The position numbers and the translations under genes are program-made. Positions 11,601 to 18,633 of a stretch of 64,000 nt of DNA are shown here, in pieces; within the stretch, counting starts at the first letter, position 1, and every line of letters begins with the position of its first letter. The stretch is taken from contig CAIXZF010000072.1 of NCBI GenBank assembly GCA_903923925.1, forward strand, positions 62,001 through 126,000, in the 5' to 3' direction. The notes beneath the pieces were generated by a model. That model was given only the letters and a program-made list of their open reading frames with translations, was not told where the DNA came from and did no database searches. This DNA comes from an uncultured Bacteroidales bacterium (lineage in GTDB: Bacteria > Bacteroidota > Bacteroidia > Bacteroidales > CAIXZF01).

Positions 11601-12005
11601 TCTGTAAAAATCTGCAAAAACCTCTGAATTCTCTTTTATTTTATTTAAAGCAATTCTCTGCATTTGAGAAAGTGAAGAATGGGCTTTTGGGATATTCCCA
11701 AGTAAGCGGTAACATTCAGCAGAATAAATAAGGCTGCTGGCTGCCTTGATTATTTCATTTTTCTGCAAATAAAGCTCACTTGCCTTATTGAATTGGCTGA
11801 CAGAAAGGTCGATTTTATCGTTAGATAAATTCATTTTTCCCTCTGAAAAATAATCATCGGGGGATGAAAGGTGGATTTTCCGAGCAATTGTGGCTGAATT
11901 TCTCCTGTTAACTTCTTTTTTTATGGCTGCAGGGCCAATAAAAAGCAAGGGTAACAGATAAACCATTAAAAAATAATTTATTTTATATGGTTGGAAAAGA
12001 GCCAT
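8679..12005 (-). CDS. TPR-CHAT domain protein (caspase-like protease), membrane anchored
   Basis: 1108 aa; N-terminal signal/TM, about 10 TPRs, CHAT domain with 'YDILHLSMHT' (His) and 'AVLSACNTGVGKMDKGEGMMSLARGFYYAGCPDVVMTLWPV' (Cys), C-terminal TM 'YLGIIGSILGLFLLLLPIIRK'. Confidence 0.93.
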   Translation of the reverse strand: MALFQPYKINYFLMVYLLPLLFIGPAAIKKEVNRRNSATIARKIHLSSPDDYFSEGKMNLSNDKIDLSVSQFNKASELYLQKNEIIKAASSLIYSAECYRLLGNIPKAHSSLSQMQRIALNKIKENSEVFADFYRTQGTIALMESDNEKAIQSSRKSIDIRIGLNGKKDTSLIFSYNLLGSVYSIMGNYNEALSNYEKAENLTNFTKASNGYEHADILYNIANLYIKKGDYNKALNYQLGSGTILENLYPGNDKHKLDHYVGLGYLNQLLGHYSDAIANYDLASNIFATNKIDNPLTESYVMLNKGTLYENMGDLEKAESCYDYILNKLKSDQVNNSISLGRINHNLGIISYKKADYTDALQHYKNAEIYKSDCSSDEIAKTHSGIAGCYSQLGDKKQASKYYELAILEHVKAGNDQSFDLARDYLSYGTFCFQNGYENKGRKLIKMALDINLELFGSKYPETSKCYQFLGDILESEGKTSNAITYYQKAIIASSEDFYSENIYDNPSLSGKFFGPELLSALKKKAYLLSNEGANGNKGIENLQNGLSAYEQALKLIHKMRTSFSEYNSKLFVSSQEKETYDDAIFAALNLYSKTHDSYYKEKAFNFAELSKSAVLLSSLQEKKALHFGGVPDTLLRREASINKSIESFQSLIQLELLKNNSDKNQINYWEGEIFKLKSDQEQLVRFYENEYPNYFALKYDDNSIDIPNLRRQLSPKQAFIEFVVTDTKILSFLATTDRFEVFQTNKPADFDGQLSSLRKYLDGKDFTEQKPEKFNAYLNASSQLYQYLLKPCEPFIASRELIIVPDDKLSSIPFEVLLTSPVSSVTEFTNLPYLIKKNAVGYAYSANLLFVEQEKPDNKLPSLAAFAPSYESFSGQNTGIFTYRDALKPLPFAGKEASMVSNIFNGKVYTDLSANKTKFKQVAGNYDILHLSMHTIIDNNNPMYSKLAFTGIPEKGDDGLLNTYEIFNMQLKAKMAVLSACNTGVGKMDKGEGMMSLARGFYYAGCPDVVMTLWPVEDQISSSLIKDFYNYLAQGKDKIEALRMAKLNYLKTADPLRSHPYFWAAYVNIGNVSPITTNDGHSSNYLGIIGSILGLFLLLLPIIRKVF

Positions 12006-12061
12006 TTACGATTCTTTGTATTTATTTTTAAAAAAAAAGTCAAAAATAGTTCTAAAAAAGA

Positions 12062-12089
12062 GGGGATATTTTTCACTTTCTGCTACTAA
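12062..12089 (+). promoter_or_regulatory. 28-bp element, copy 2 (upstream of GG-leader peptide)
   Basis: GGGGATATTTTTCACTTTCTGCTACTAA; 26/28 identical to 7318-7345. Confidence 0.7.
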
Positions 12090-12162
12090 CTGATGTAAGA
12101 AAACTGAACAGGCAGATTTGAAATGCATTGCAAGTTAATAAACTTTTTTTAAAAATTTCAAT

Positions 12163-12321
12163 ATGAAAAACAGGGAAAACGTTCGATTTTTTGAAAATTT
12201 TGTTTCTCAGAGGTTAACAGCTGCTCAATTATTAAGAGTTAAGGGCGGCGATAACAATCCTCCACCTCCACCGAATCCTGATGGACAATTGCCAGGACCA
12301 CACATTCCCCGACCAAAATAG
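12163..12321 (+). CDS. Double-glycine-leader peptide precursor with proline-rich core
   Basis: Manual translation: MKNRENVRFFENFVSQRLTAAQLLRVKGG|DNNPPPPPNPDGQLPGPHIPRPK*; below the track length cutoff; 217 nt upstream of a C39 peptidase ABC exporter. Confidence 0.85.
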   Translation: MKNRENVRFFENFVSQRLTAAQLLRVKGGDNNPPPPPNPDGQLPGPHIPRPK

Positions 12322-12538
12322 GTTTCAAAAATTGAATTATTTTCTGCAAGAGCAGGGAGCAATTTCTGGTTTTTGCCAAAGTTGTGAAGATTTTCATAAC
12401 TCAAAACTGATTTAACCTTACCCCCAATAAGTAATCCCTAAATTTCAATTTTAGTAGCGGTGTTGGTCTTCCCCAAAGTACCAACCCGCTTTCTTTATAA
12501 AAAAATATATCTTTAGCCTGACATTACAGATTAGGATA

Positions 12539-14728
12539 ATGAAGCGATTTAAACATGTAAAGCAGCATGATGCCAAAGACTGCGGACCAGCATGTCTTCA
12601 GATGATTTCTGCGTTCTATGGCAAGGATTATTCTCTGCAGACGTTTCGGGAAAGATCTTTTATTAACCGGGAAGGCGTTTCAATGCTGGGCATTAGTGAT
12701 GCTGCTGAATCTGTAGGATTTCGTACGATTGGTCTTCATATGGAGATTGGACAGCTAACAGAAGAAGCACCTCTTCCTTGCATAGTTCATTGGAAACAGC
12801 ACCATTTTGTGGTTGTATATGATGCAAAACCCGGAAAATGGGTTAAAGTTGCCGATCCTGCTTTTGGCCTGGTAAAGCTGAGTATTTCAGATTTTGTGGT
12901 TGGATGGACTGGTTCAAACAATTCAGAAAGAAAAGGAATTGCATTGTTGCTGGAACCTTCTCCCGATTTTTATAATCAGCCGGGTGAAACACAACGGAAA
13001 ACGGGTTTCCTTTATCTTCTTCGTTATCTGAAACCTCAGAAAACATTGTACTCGCAGCTTATTCTTGGAATTATTCTGGGTAGTTTTTTGCAGCTTATTT
13101 TCCCATTGCTTACACAATCTATTGTGGATAAAGGTATCGGAAGAGTAGATCTGGATTTTATTTACATTATCCTCATTGCGATGTTTGTTCTGATTCTGAG
13201 CAGGACAGCTATCGATTTTTTGCGGAACAGAATATTGATGCATATGGGATCGCGGATAAATATATTGCTGATATCAGATTTTTTAATCAAGCTTATGCGC
13301 TTGCCTGTTGGCTTTTTCGACAGCAAGCTCACTGGTGATATCATGCAAAGAATCTGGGATCACCAAAGGATTCAGTATTTTCTGACAACAACCTCATTAA
13401 ATATACTTTTTGGAATTTTTAGTTTTTTCGTGTTTTCGATAGTCCTGGTTTTTTACAGTTTTAAAATACTAGCGATATTCCTGTTAGGCAGTCTGTTATA
13501 CTTTCTTTGGATCAGATTCTTTATGAAGAAACGACGTGAACTGGATTATAAGCGATTTTCACGACTTTCAGAAAATCAAAGTACGTTGTTCGAGATTATT
13601 ACCGGTATGCAAGAGATTAGGTTGAACAACTGCGAATATGAAAAGAGAGCAAAATGGGAAAACATACAGGCAGGTCTTTTCAAAATAAATATGAAGAGTC
13701 TGGGGCTTACTCAATATCAGCAAAGCGGTGGGCTTTTTTTTAACGAAAGCAAGAACCTGCTCATTACTTTTGTTTCAGCCTGGTCGGTAATTCATGGTGA
13801 GATGACCATGGGGATGATGGTGGCTGTACAGTACATTATTGGACAGCTTAATGGACCAGTTGATCAGATGATTGGTTTTTTTCAGGCAGCTCAGGATGCC
13901 AGGATCAGCCTTGAGCGCTTCGGCGAATTACAGAATCTGCCAGATGAAGAATCTGCCGATTATCCTAAAAAAACTATTTTGCCTGACAAAATAGATCTGA
14001 ATATCCGGAACCTGACATTTCATTATGAGGGGCCACGGTCGCCAGCTGTTCTCCATAACCTTAATATCGTTATTCCAGAAGGAAAAGTTACTGCTATTGT
14101 TGGGCCCAGCGGAAGTGGAAAGACTACTTTGCTTAAGCTTTTACTAGGGTTTTACGAGCCTGCGGAAGGTGAAATCTGCGTGGGTACATTACCTCTCAGT
14201 GAGGTTAGTAATCGTTACTGGCGAAGCATATGCGGAACCGTTATGCAGGATGGTTTCATTTTCTCCGATACAATTGCCAGAAATATTGCCCCTTCGGGCG
14301 AGAGTATTGATAAGCAGAAATTACTGAATGCTGCAAAAATTGCCAATATCCTTGAATTTGTGAATACCTTGCCTATGGGATTCAATACAAAAATCGGGCA
14401 GGAAGGAAGTGGACTAAGCCAGGGACAACGACAGAGAATATTAATTGCAAGGGCGGTTTACAAGAATCCGCAATTTCTTTTTTTCGATGAGGCCACTAAT
14501 GCCCTTGATGCTGAAAACGAAAGTGTAATAATGAAAAACCTGGCCTCTTTTTATTATGGCAGAACCGTAATAATTGTTGCTCACCGGCTCAGTACGGTAA
14601 AAAATGCTGACCAGATAATTTTACTTGATAAAGGCAAGATTTCAGAATTTGGTAAACATGAGGAACTTATAAAATTAAAGGGATTATATTATAAACTTAT
14701 AAAAAATCAACTGGAACTTGGAGAATAA
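12539..14728 (+). CDS. Peptidase C39-containing ABC transporter (PCAT), bacteriocin/peptide exporter
   Basis: N-terminal C39 domain with 'QHDAKDCGPACLQMI' (Cys), 'CIVHWKQHHFVVVYD' (His), 'VADPAFG' (Asp); ABC TM region; Walker A 'GPSGSGKTT', signature 'LSQGQRQRI', Walker B 'FLFFDEATNALD'. Confidence 0.97.
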   Translation: MKRFKHVKQHDAKDCGPACLQMISAFYGKDYSLQTFRERSFINREGVSMLGISDAAESVGFRTIGLHMEIGQLTEEAPLPCIVHWKQHHFVVVYDAKPGKWVKVADPAFGLVKLSISDFVVGWTGSNNSERKGIALLLEPSPDFYNQPGETQRKTGFLYLLRYLKPQKTLYSQLILGIILGSFLQLIFPLLTQSIVDKGIGRVDLDFIYIILIAMFVLILSRTAIDFLRNRILMHMGSRINILLISDFLIKLMRLPVGFFDSKLTGDIMQRIWDHQRIQYFLTTTSLNILFGIFSFFVFSIVLVFYSFKILAIFLLGSLLYFLWIRFFMKKRRELDYKRFSRLSENQSTLFEIITGMQEIRLNNCEYEKRAKWENIQAGLFKINMKSLGLTQYQQSGGLFFNESKNLLITFVSAWSVIHGEMTMGMMVAVQYIIGQLNGPVDQMIGFFQAAQDARISLERFGELQNLPDEESADYPKKTILPDKIDLNIRNLTFHYEGPRSPAVLHNLNIVIPEGKVTAIVGPSGSGKTTLLKLLLGFYEPAEGEICVGTLPLSEVSNRYWRSICGTVMQDGFIFSDTIARNIAPSGESIDKQKLLNAAKIANILEFVNTLPMGFNTKIGQEGSGLSQGQRQRILIARAVYKNPQFLFFDEATNALDAENESVIMKNLASFYYGRTVIIVAHRLSTVKNADQIILLDKGKISEFGKHEELIKLKGLYYKLIKNQLELGE

Positions 14729-14738
14729 ACTGTAGGCA

Positions 14739-15227
14739 ATGGAAGATTTTAAAGAAATAGAACTTCAGGATGAAGAAATAGATCAGATGCTCAGCCGTCC
14801 GCCTTCATGGATGCTGCGCTGGGGAACGTGGATGGCAATGGCCGTTATTCTCCTTCTATTAGCTTTGGGATGGTTTATTAAATATTCTGATACAGTGGCG
14901 GGTAGTTTTAATTTATCAGGGAATGCCAGTTGCCGGGGAATTGTAAGCGGAGTAATTATCATATCAGATTTCAACAGTAACAATATTGAAATCGGGCAAA
15001 AAGTTGTTTTAAATTTTGCTGATTTTCCTTCAATAGAGTATGGGTTGGTGGCTGCAAAAGTGGATTCTGTTTTAACAGTTCCTGAAAAATCAGCCAAAAA
15101 AATCTATTTTAGTTTTTTTAAAGGGATTCGTAGCGCTAAAAACCGTACAATTCCGTATTGTGAAGGAATGACAGGCAGCGCTAAAATTTTGACTAAAAAG
15201 AAGAGATTTCTCGAGTGGATATTTTAA
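14739..15227 (+). CDS. Miniature HlyD-like membrane fusion protein (apparently lacking lipoyl/coiled-coil hairpin)
   Basis: 162 aa; N-terminus 'LSRPPSWMLRWGTWMAMAVILLLLALGWFIKYSDTV' and C-terminus 'GQKVVLNFADFPSIEYGLVAAKVDSV...EGMTGSAKILTKKKRFLEWIF' resemble the two ends of Bacteroidota HlyD exporters. Confidence 0.8.
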   Translation: MEDFKEIELQDEEIDQMLSRPPSWMLRWGTWMAMAVILLLLALGWFIKYSDTVAGSFNLSGNASCRGIVSGVIIISDFNSNNIEIGQKVVLNFADFPSIEYGLVAAKVDSVLTVPEKSAKKIYFSFFKGIRSAKNRTIPYCEGMTGSAKILTKKKRFLEWIF

Positions 15228-15250
15228 GTGCTTATAGCTGAGAAAGGGAA

Positions 15251-15742
15251 TTATTTTTTATAAACACCTGTTTCATCCATTATTTTCTCAAGGCCCTTCT
15301 GGTCCATATTGATGTATACGGTGGTCACTTCCAGACATGCATTAAGGCTTTTTATTTCAACCTTGAGGTTCCAGAAGTTGTCAATACCATAGAAAACATG
15401 CCGCATTCCATTGCGGAGGTATGGTTCATTTTTTTTCTTGGCTTTTTTATAATCGTCGAATGATGAAATTGGTGAAAGAGTAATTCCAATCATTTTAAAG
15501 GTTTCTTTATTCATGAAGGTAGCCATGAAATCAGGGCCATTTTTACCCGTTTCGGTGAAAGGATATCCTGCAGGGCTGAGGGTTTTCATCCAGGTTTCAA
15601 ACTGAGTGAAGCTCATTTTCATAGTATTGCTGTCGGCAACTGCTTTGGATTTTTGGGCTGAAGCAAAGAAGGATGCCATCAGTAAAAGAATCGTCAGGAA
15701 CGAAATGTTTTTTTTCATTTCAAAATGTTTTGCGTTTCGCAA
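15251..15742 (-). CDS. Hypothetical secreted protein
   Basis: 163 aa; signal peptide 'KKNISFLTILLLMASFFASAQ'. Confidence 0.7.
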   Translation of the reverse strand: MRNAKHFEMKKNISFLTILLLMASFFASAQKSKAVADSNTMKMSFTQFETWMKTLSPAGYPFTETGKNGPDFMATFMNKETFKMIGITLSPISSFDDYKKAKKKNEPYLRNGMRHVFYGIDNFWNLKVEIKSLNACLEVTTVYINMDQKGLEKIMDETGVYKK

Positions 15743-15891
15743 AGATATTAATTTATGATTGTTTTGCCAGTGATATGTGGCGCTTCACTGAGCGTGGCAT
15801 TTACCCCTTCAAACAAATCCAAATTACCAGGTATTTCCTCTCTTTATACTATGAAAAAGTGTAGGTTTGCAAAACGCCTTAACAAAGTCTC

Positions 15892-16530
15892 ATGCCAGAA
15901 CCGTATTTACAGAACCTGATCCGGCAAGGAGAGCATCAGAAGCTTGACTTTAAGTTTGCAGTGAACGACGCCCGTAAGATTGCGCGTTCATTGGTTGCCT
16001 TTGCCAACACAGATGGTGGAACCTTACTGATTGGTGTTAAAGATAACGGAGTGATAGCCGGGGTTAGGTCGGAAGAAGAAATTTATATGCTGGATGCCGC
16101 GGCAAGCATGTATTGCCGGCCAGAAGTAAAGTTTGAAATCCGTAAGTGGGATTTCGACAAGAAAAGCGTATTGGAAGTTATTGTCTCCAGAAGTAAGCTA
16201 CGTCCTCATTTTGTGAAAGATGAGGAGGATAAATGGCTGGTATATATCCGGGTAAAGGACCAGAATCTTTTAGCAAATAAAGTATTAATGATGGTATGGG
16301 AGATGCAGCAGGGCAACAAGGCTGCTATGGTCAGGTACACAGATAAAGAAGAAATTCTATTGCATTTTCTTAAAAATCATGAGAATATTACCTTATCAGC
16401 GTTTTGTAAAATGGCATTTGTACCCCGATTCATTGCAGAACGGATTCTTGTGAATATGGTTGTGATGAAGATTGTAAAGATGGAGCTTAATGATAAGGGC
16501 TGTTTTTATTCATTGGTGGAGGAGAAGTAA
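15892..16530 (+). CDS. AlbA/Schlafen-like ATP-binding domain protein
   Basis: 'EHQKLDFKFAVNDARKIARSLVAFANTDGGTLLIGVKDNGVIAGV' is the AlbA_2 signature. Confidence 0.85.
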   Translation: MPEPYLQNLIRQGEHQKLDFKFAVNDARKIARSLVAFANTDGGTLLIGVKDNGVIAGVRSEEEIYMLDAAASMYCRPEVKFEIRKWDFDKKSVLEVIVSRSKLRPHFVKDEEDKWLVYIRVKDQNLLANKVLMMVWEMQQGNKAAMVRYTDKEEILLHFLKNHENITLSAFCKMAFVPRFIAERILVNMVVMKIVKMELNDKGCFYSLVEEK

Positions 16531-16684
16531 GGTTCCTGACTCTTAGAGAATCCTATAGCAGTTTCTGTACCAATGCTTATTGGGATTTTACAAAGCTGCA
16601 GTATTTAGTTAGCAATCCCGATTGCCATATGAGATGAATTTCATACCTTTACACTCTATTTTCCTCATATTCTAAACGTTCTAA

Positions 16685-17842
16685 ATGACGCAATTTACGG
16701 GAACCATTTATTCAAAGCTTCCGAATGTGGGCACTTCCATATTTGCCGTAATGACGAAGCTTGCCAATGAACACAAGGCCATCAACCTTTCCCAGGGTTT
16801 TCCTGACTTTGAAGTCTCAGAAGAATTGATCAGCCTGGTTGATAAGTACATGAAAAAGGGGTACAATCAATATGCGCCAATGCAGGGTATTTTGCCTCTT
16901 CGACAGGCTATTTCCCATAAAATCAAGGAAATATATGGGGTGAATTATGATGCCGAAACCGAGATTAATATTACTGCCGGCGGTACACAGGCAATTTCTT
17001 CAGTAATTGAAGCCTTAATAAAGTATGAGGATGAAGTAATAATTTTTGAACCTGCTTACGATTCCTATGCGCCTGTTGTAAAGCTGAACGGCGGTATTGT
17101 AAAGTATGCCGAACTTAAGCAACCAGATTACCATATCGACTGGAATGAGGTAAAAAAGATGGTGACAGCCCGAACAAGGATGATCATTATAAATTCACCT
17201 CACAACCCCAGCGGAAGTGTGTTGAGAAAAGAGGATATGGATGCCCTTGCTCACCTAACCGATAATACTGATATAATTATTTTAAGTGATGAAGTTTATG
17301 AACACCTGATTTTTGACGGGATACCTCATGAGAGTGTTTGTAAATATCCAAGATTATCAAACCGATCATTTATTGTAGGTTCGTTTGGCAAAACTTTTCA
17401 TGCTACAGGATGGAAAATGGGGTATGTTTTTGCTCCTGAAAACCTGATGGCTGAGTTCAGGAAAACACATCAGTTCATCGTATTCAGCTGCAATACTCCA
17501 ATTCAATACGCTTTGGCTGATTATCTGGCTAACAAAACTCATTACGAAGGCTTAGCTTCCTTTTACCAGCAGAAAAGAGATTATTTTGTGAAATTACTCG
17601 ATACTTCGCGTTTCGAAGTAATCCCTTCGTTCGGAACATATTTCCAATTACTCAGATACAGTAAAATCAGTGATGAGAAGGATACTGAATTTGCAATCAG
17701 GTTAACAAAAGAGTTTGGTATTGCATCAATACCGGTTTCGGTATTTTACCAGATGAAAAAAGACCACCAGGTCTTACGTTTTTGTTTTGCAAAGAAGGAT
17801 AAAACTCTTGAAAAGGCTGCCGAAATATTATGCAGGATTTAA
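16685..17842 (+). CDS. Pyridoxal-phosphate aminotransferase class I/II (methionine/kynurenine aminotransferase-like)
   Basis: 'NLSQGFPDFE', 'NSPHNPSGSVL', 'SDEVYEHLIFDG', 'GSFGKTFHATGWKMGY'. Confidence 0.93.
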   Translation: MTQFTGTIYSKLPNVGTSIFAVMTKLANEHKAINLSQGFPDFEVSEELISLVDKYMKKGYNQYAPMQGILPLRQAISHKIKEIYGVNYDAETEINITAGGTQAISSVIEALIKYEDEVIIFEPAYDSYAPVVKLNGGIVKYAELKQPDYHIDWNEVKKMVTARTRMIIINSPHNPSGSVLRKEDMDALAHLTDNTDIIILSDEVYEHLIFDGIPHESVCKYPRLSNRSFIVGSFGKTFHATGWKMGYVFAPENLMAEFRKTHQFIVFSCNTPIQYALADYLANKTHYEGLASFYQQKRDYFVKLLDTSRFEVIPSFGTYFQLLRYSKISDEKDTEFAIRLTKEFGIASIPVSVFYQMKKDHQVLRFCFAKKDKTLEKAAEILCRI

Positions 17843-18624
17843 AGATCACATACGTACAAGCTGAGCTTGTTTGGGAAGATATTCCCGCAAACCTTGAAAA
17901 GTTTACAAGTATTTTAAGTACACTTGAAGGGAAGCAGGATTTGGTAATACTTCCGGAAATGTTTAATACAGGTTTCTCTGTTACTCCGGATAAAATTGCT
18001 GAATTGCCGGGAAGCCGCACCATGATTTGGATGCATGAGCAGGCAAAGGCCTTGAATTGTGTGCTTTGTGGAACAGTTATCATCAAGGAGGGCGGGTACT
18101 TCTTTAACCGTATGGTGTGGATGAGGCCTGATGGCAGTTATGAAAGCTATGATAAACGTCATCTCTTCCGCATGGGCAACGAGCATCTGCGTTTTAATGC
18201 AGGAAGAAAGCGTCTCGTAATCGATCTTAAAGGCTGGAAAATCAGGCCGCTTACCTGTTACGATCTAAGGTTTCCGGTTTGGGCAAAAAATACGTATGCT
18301 TCTGATCATTATGAATATGATGTTCTGCTTTATCTTGCAAACTGGCCGGAAGTCAGGCGGCACCCATGGAAATCATTATTGGTTGCGCGTTCAATGGAAA
18401 ATGTAGCGTATACAATCGGGATTAACCGTGTTGGCACTGATGGGATGGGAAATGCGCATAGCGGAGATTCTGTATGCCTTGATTACAAAGGGGAAGTAAT
18501 CAGTTTGATTCCTGAGCACACCGAAGGAACTGATACGGTTGTACTCTCTTATGATCAACTCAACGACTTTCGTTCTAAATTCAATATTGGGGCGGAGTGG
18601 GACTTATTTAACATTCAGCTTTAA
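17830..18624 (+). CDS. Carbon-nitrogen hydrolase, omega-amidase-like
   Basis: Nitrilase catalytic motifs 'ILPEMFNTGF', 'YDKRHLF', 'LTCYDLRFPVW'; overlaps the aminotransferase gene by 13 bp. Confidence 0.92.
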   Translation: MQDLKITYVQAELVWEDIPANLEKFTSILSTLEGKQDLVILPEMFNTGFSVTPDKIAELPGSRTMIWMHEQAKALNCVLCGTVIIKEGGYFFNRMVWMRPDGSYESYDKRHLFRMGNEHLRFNAGRKRLVIDLKGWKIRPLTCYDLRFPVWAKNTYASDHYEYDVLLYLANWPEVRRHPWKSLLVARSMENVAYTIGINRVGTDGMGNAHSGDSVCLDYKGEVISLIPEHTEGTDTVVLSYDQLNDFRSKFNIGAEWDLFNIQL

Positions 18625-18633
18625 TCTGTAATT

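Noticed and set aside
8679-12005. CHAT protein as a CRISPR Craspase or gasdermin-activating protease
   Set aside because: No Cas7-11/cas genes and no gasdermin-like ORF nearby; signal/TM segments argue for a different setting.
12451-12474. Third copy of the 28-bp element on the minus strand before the exporter gene
   Set aside because: Only the ends (GGGGA, GCTACTAA) match and the spacer is 4 bp shorter; could be chance, so not annotated.
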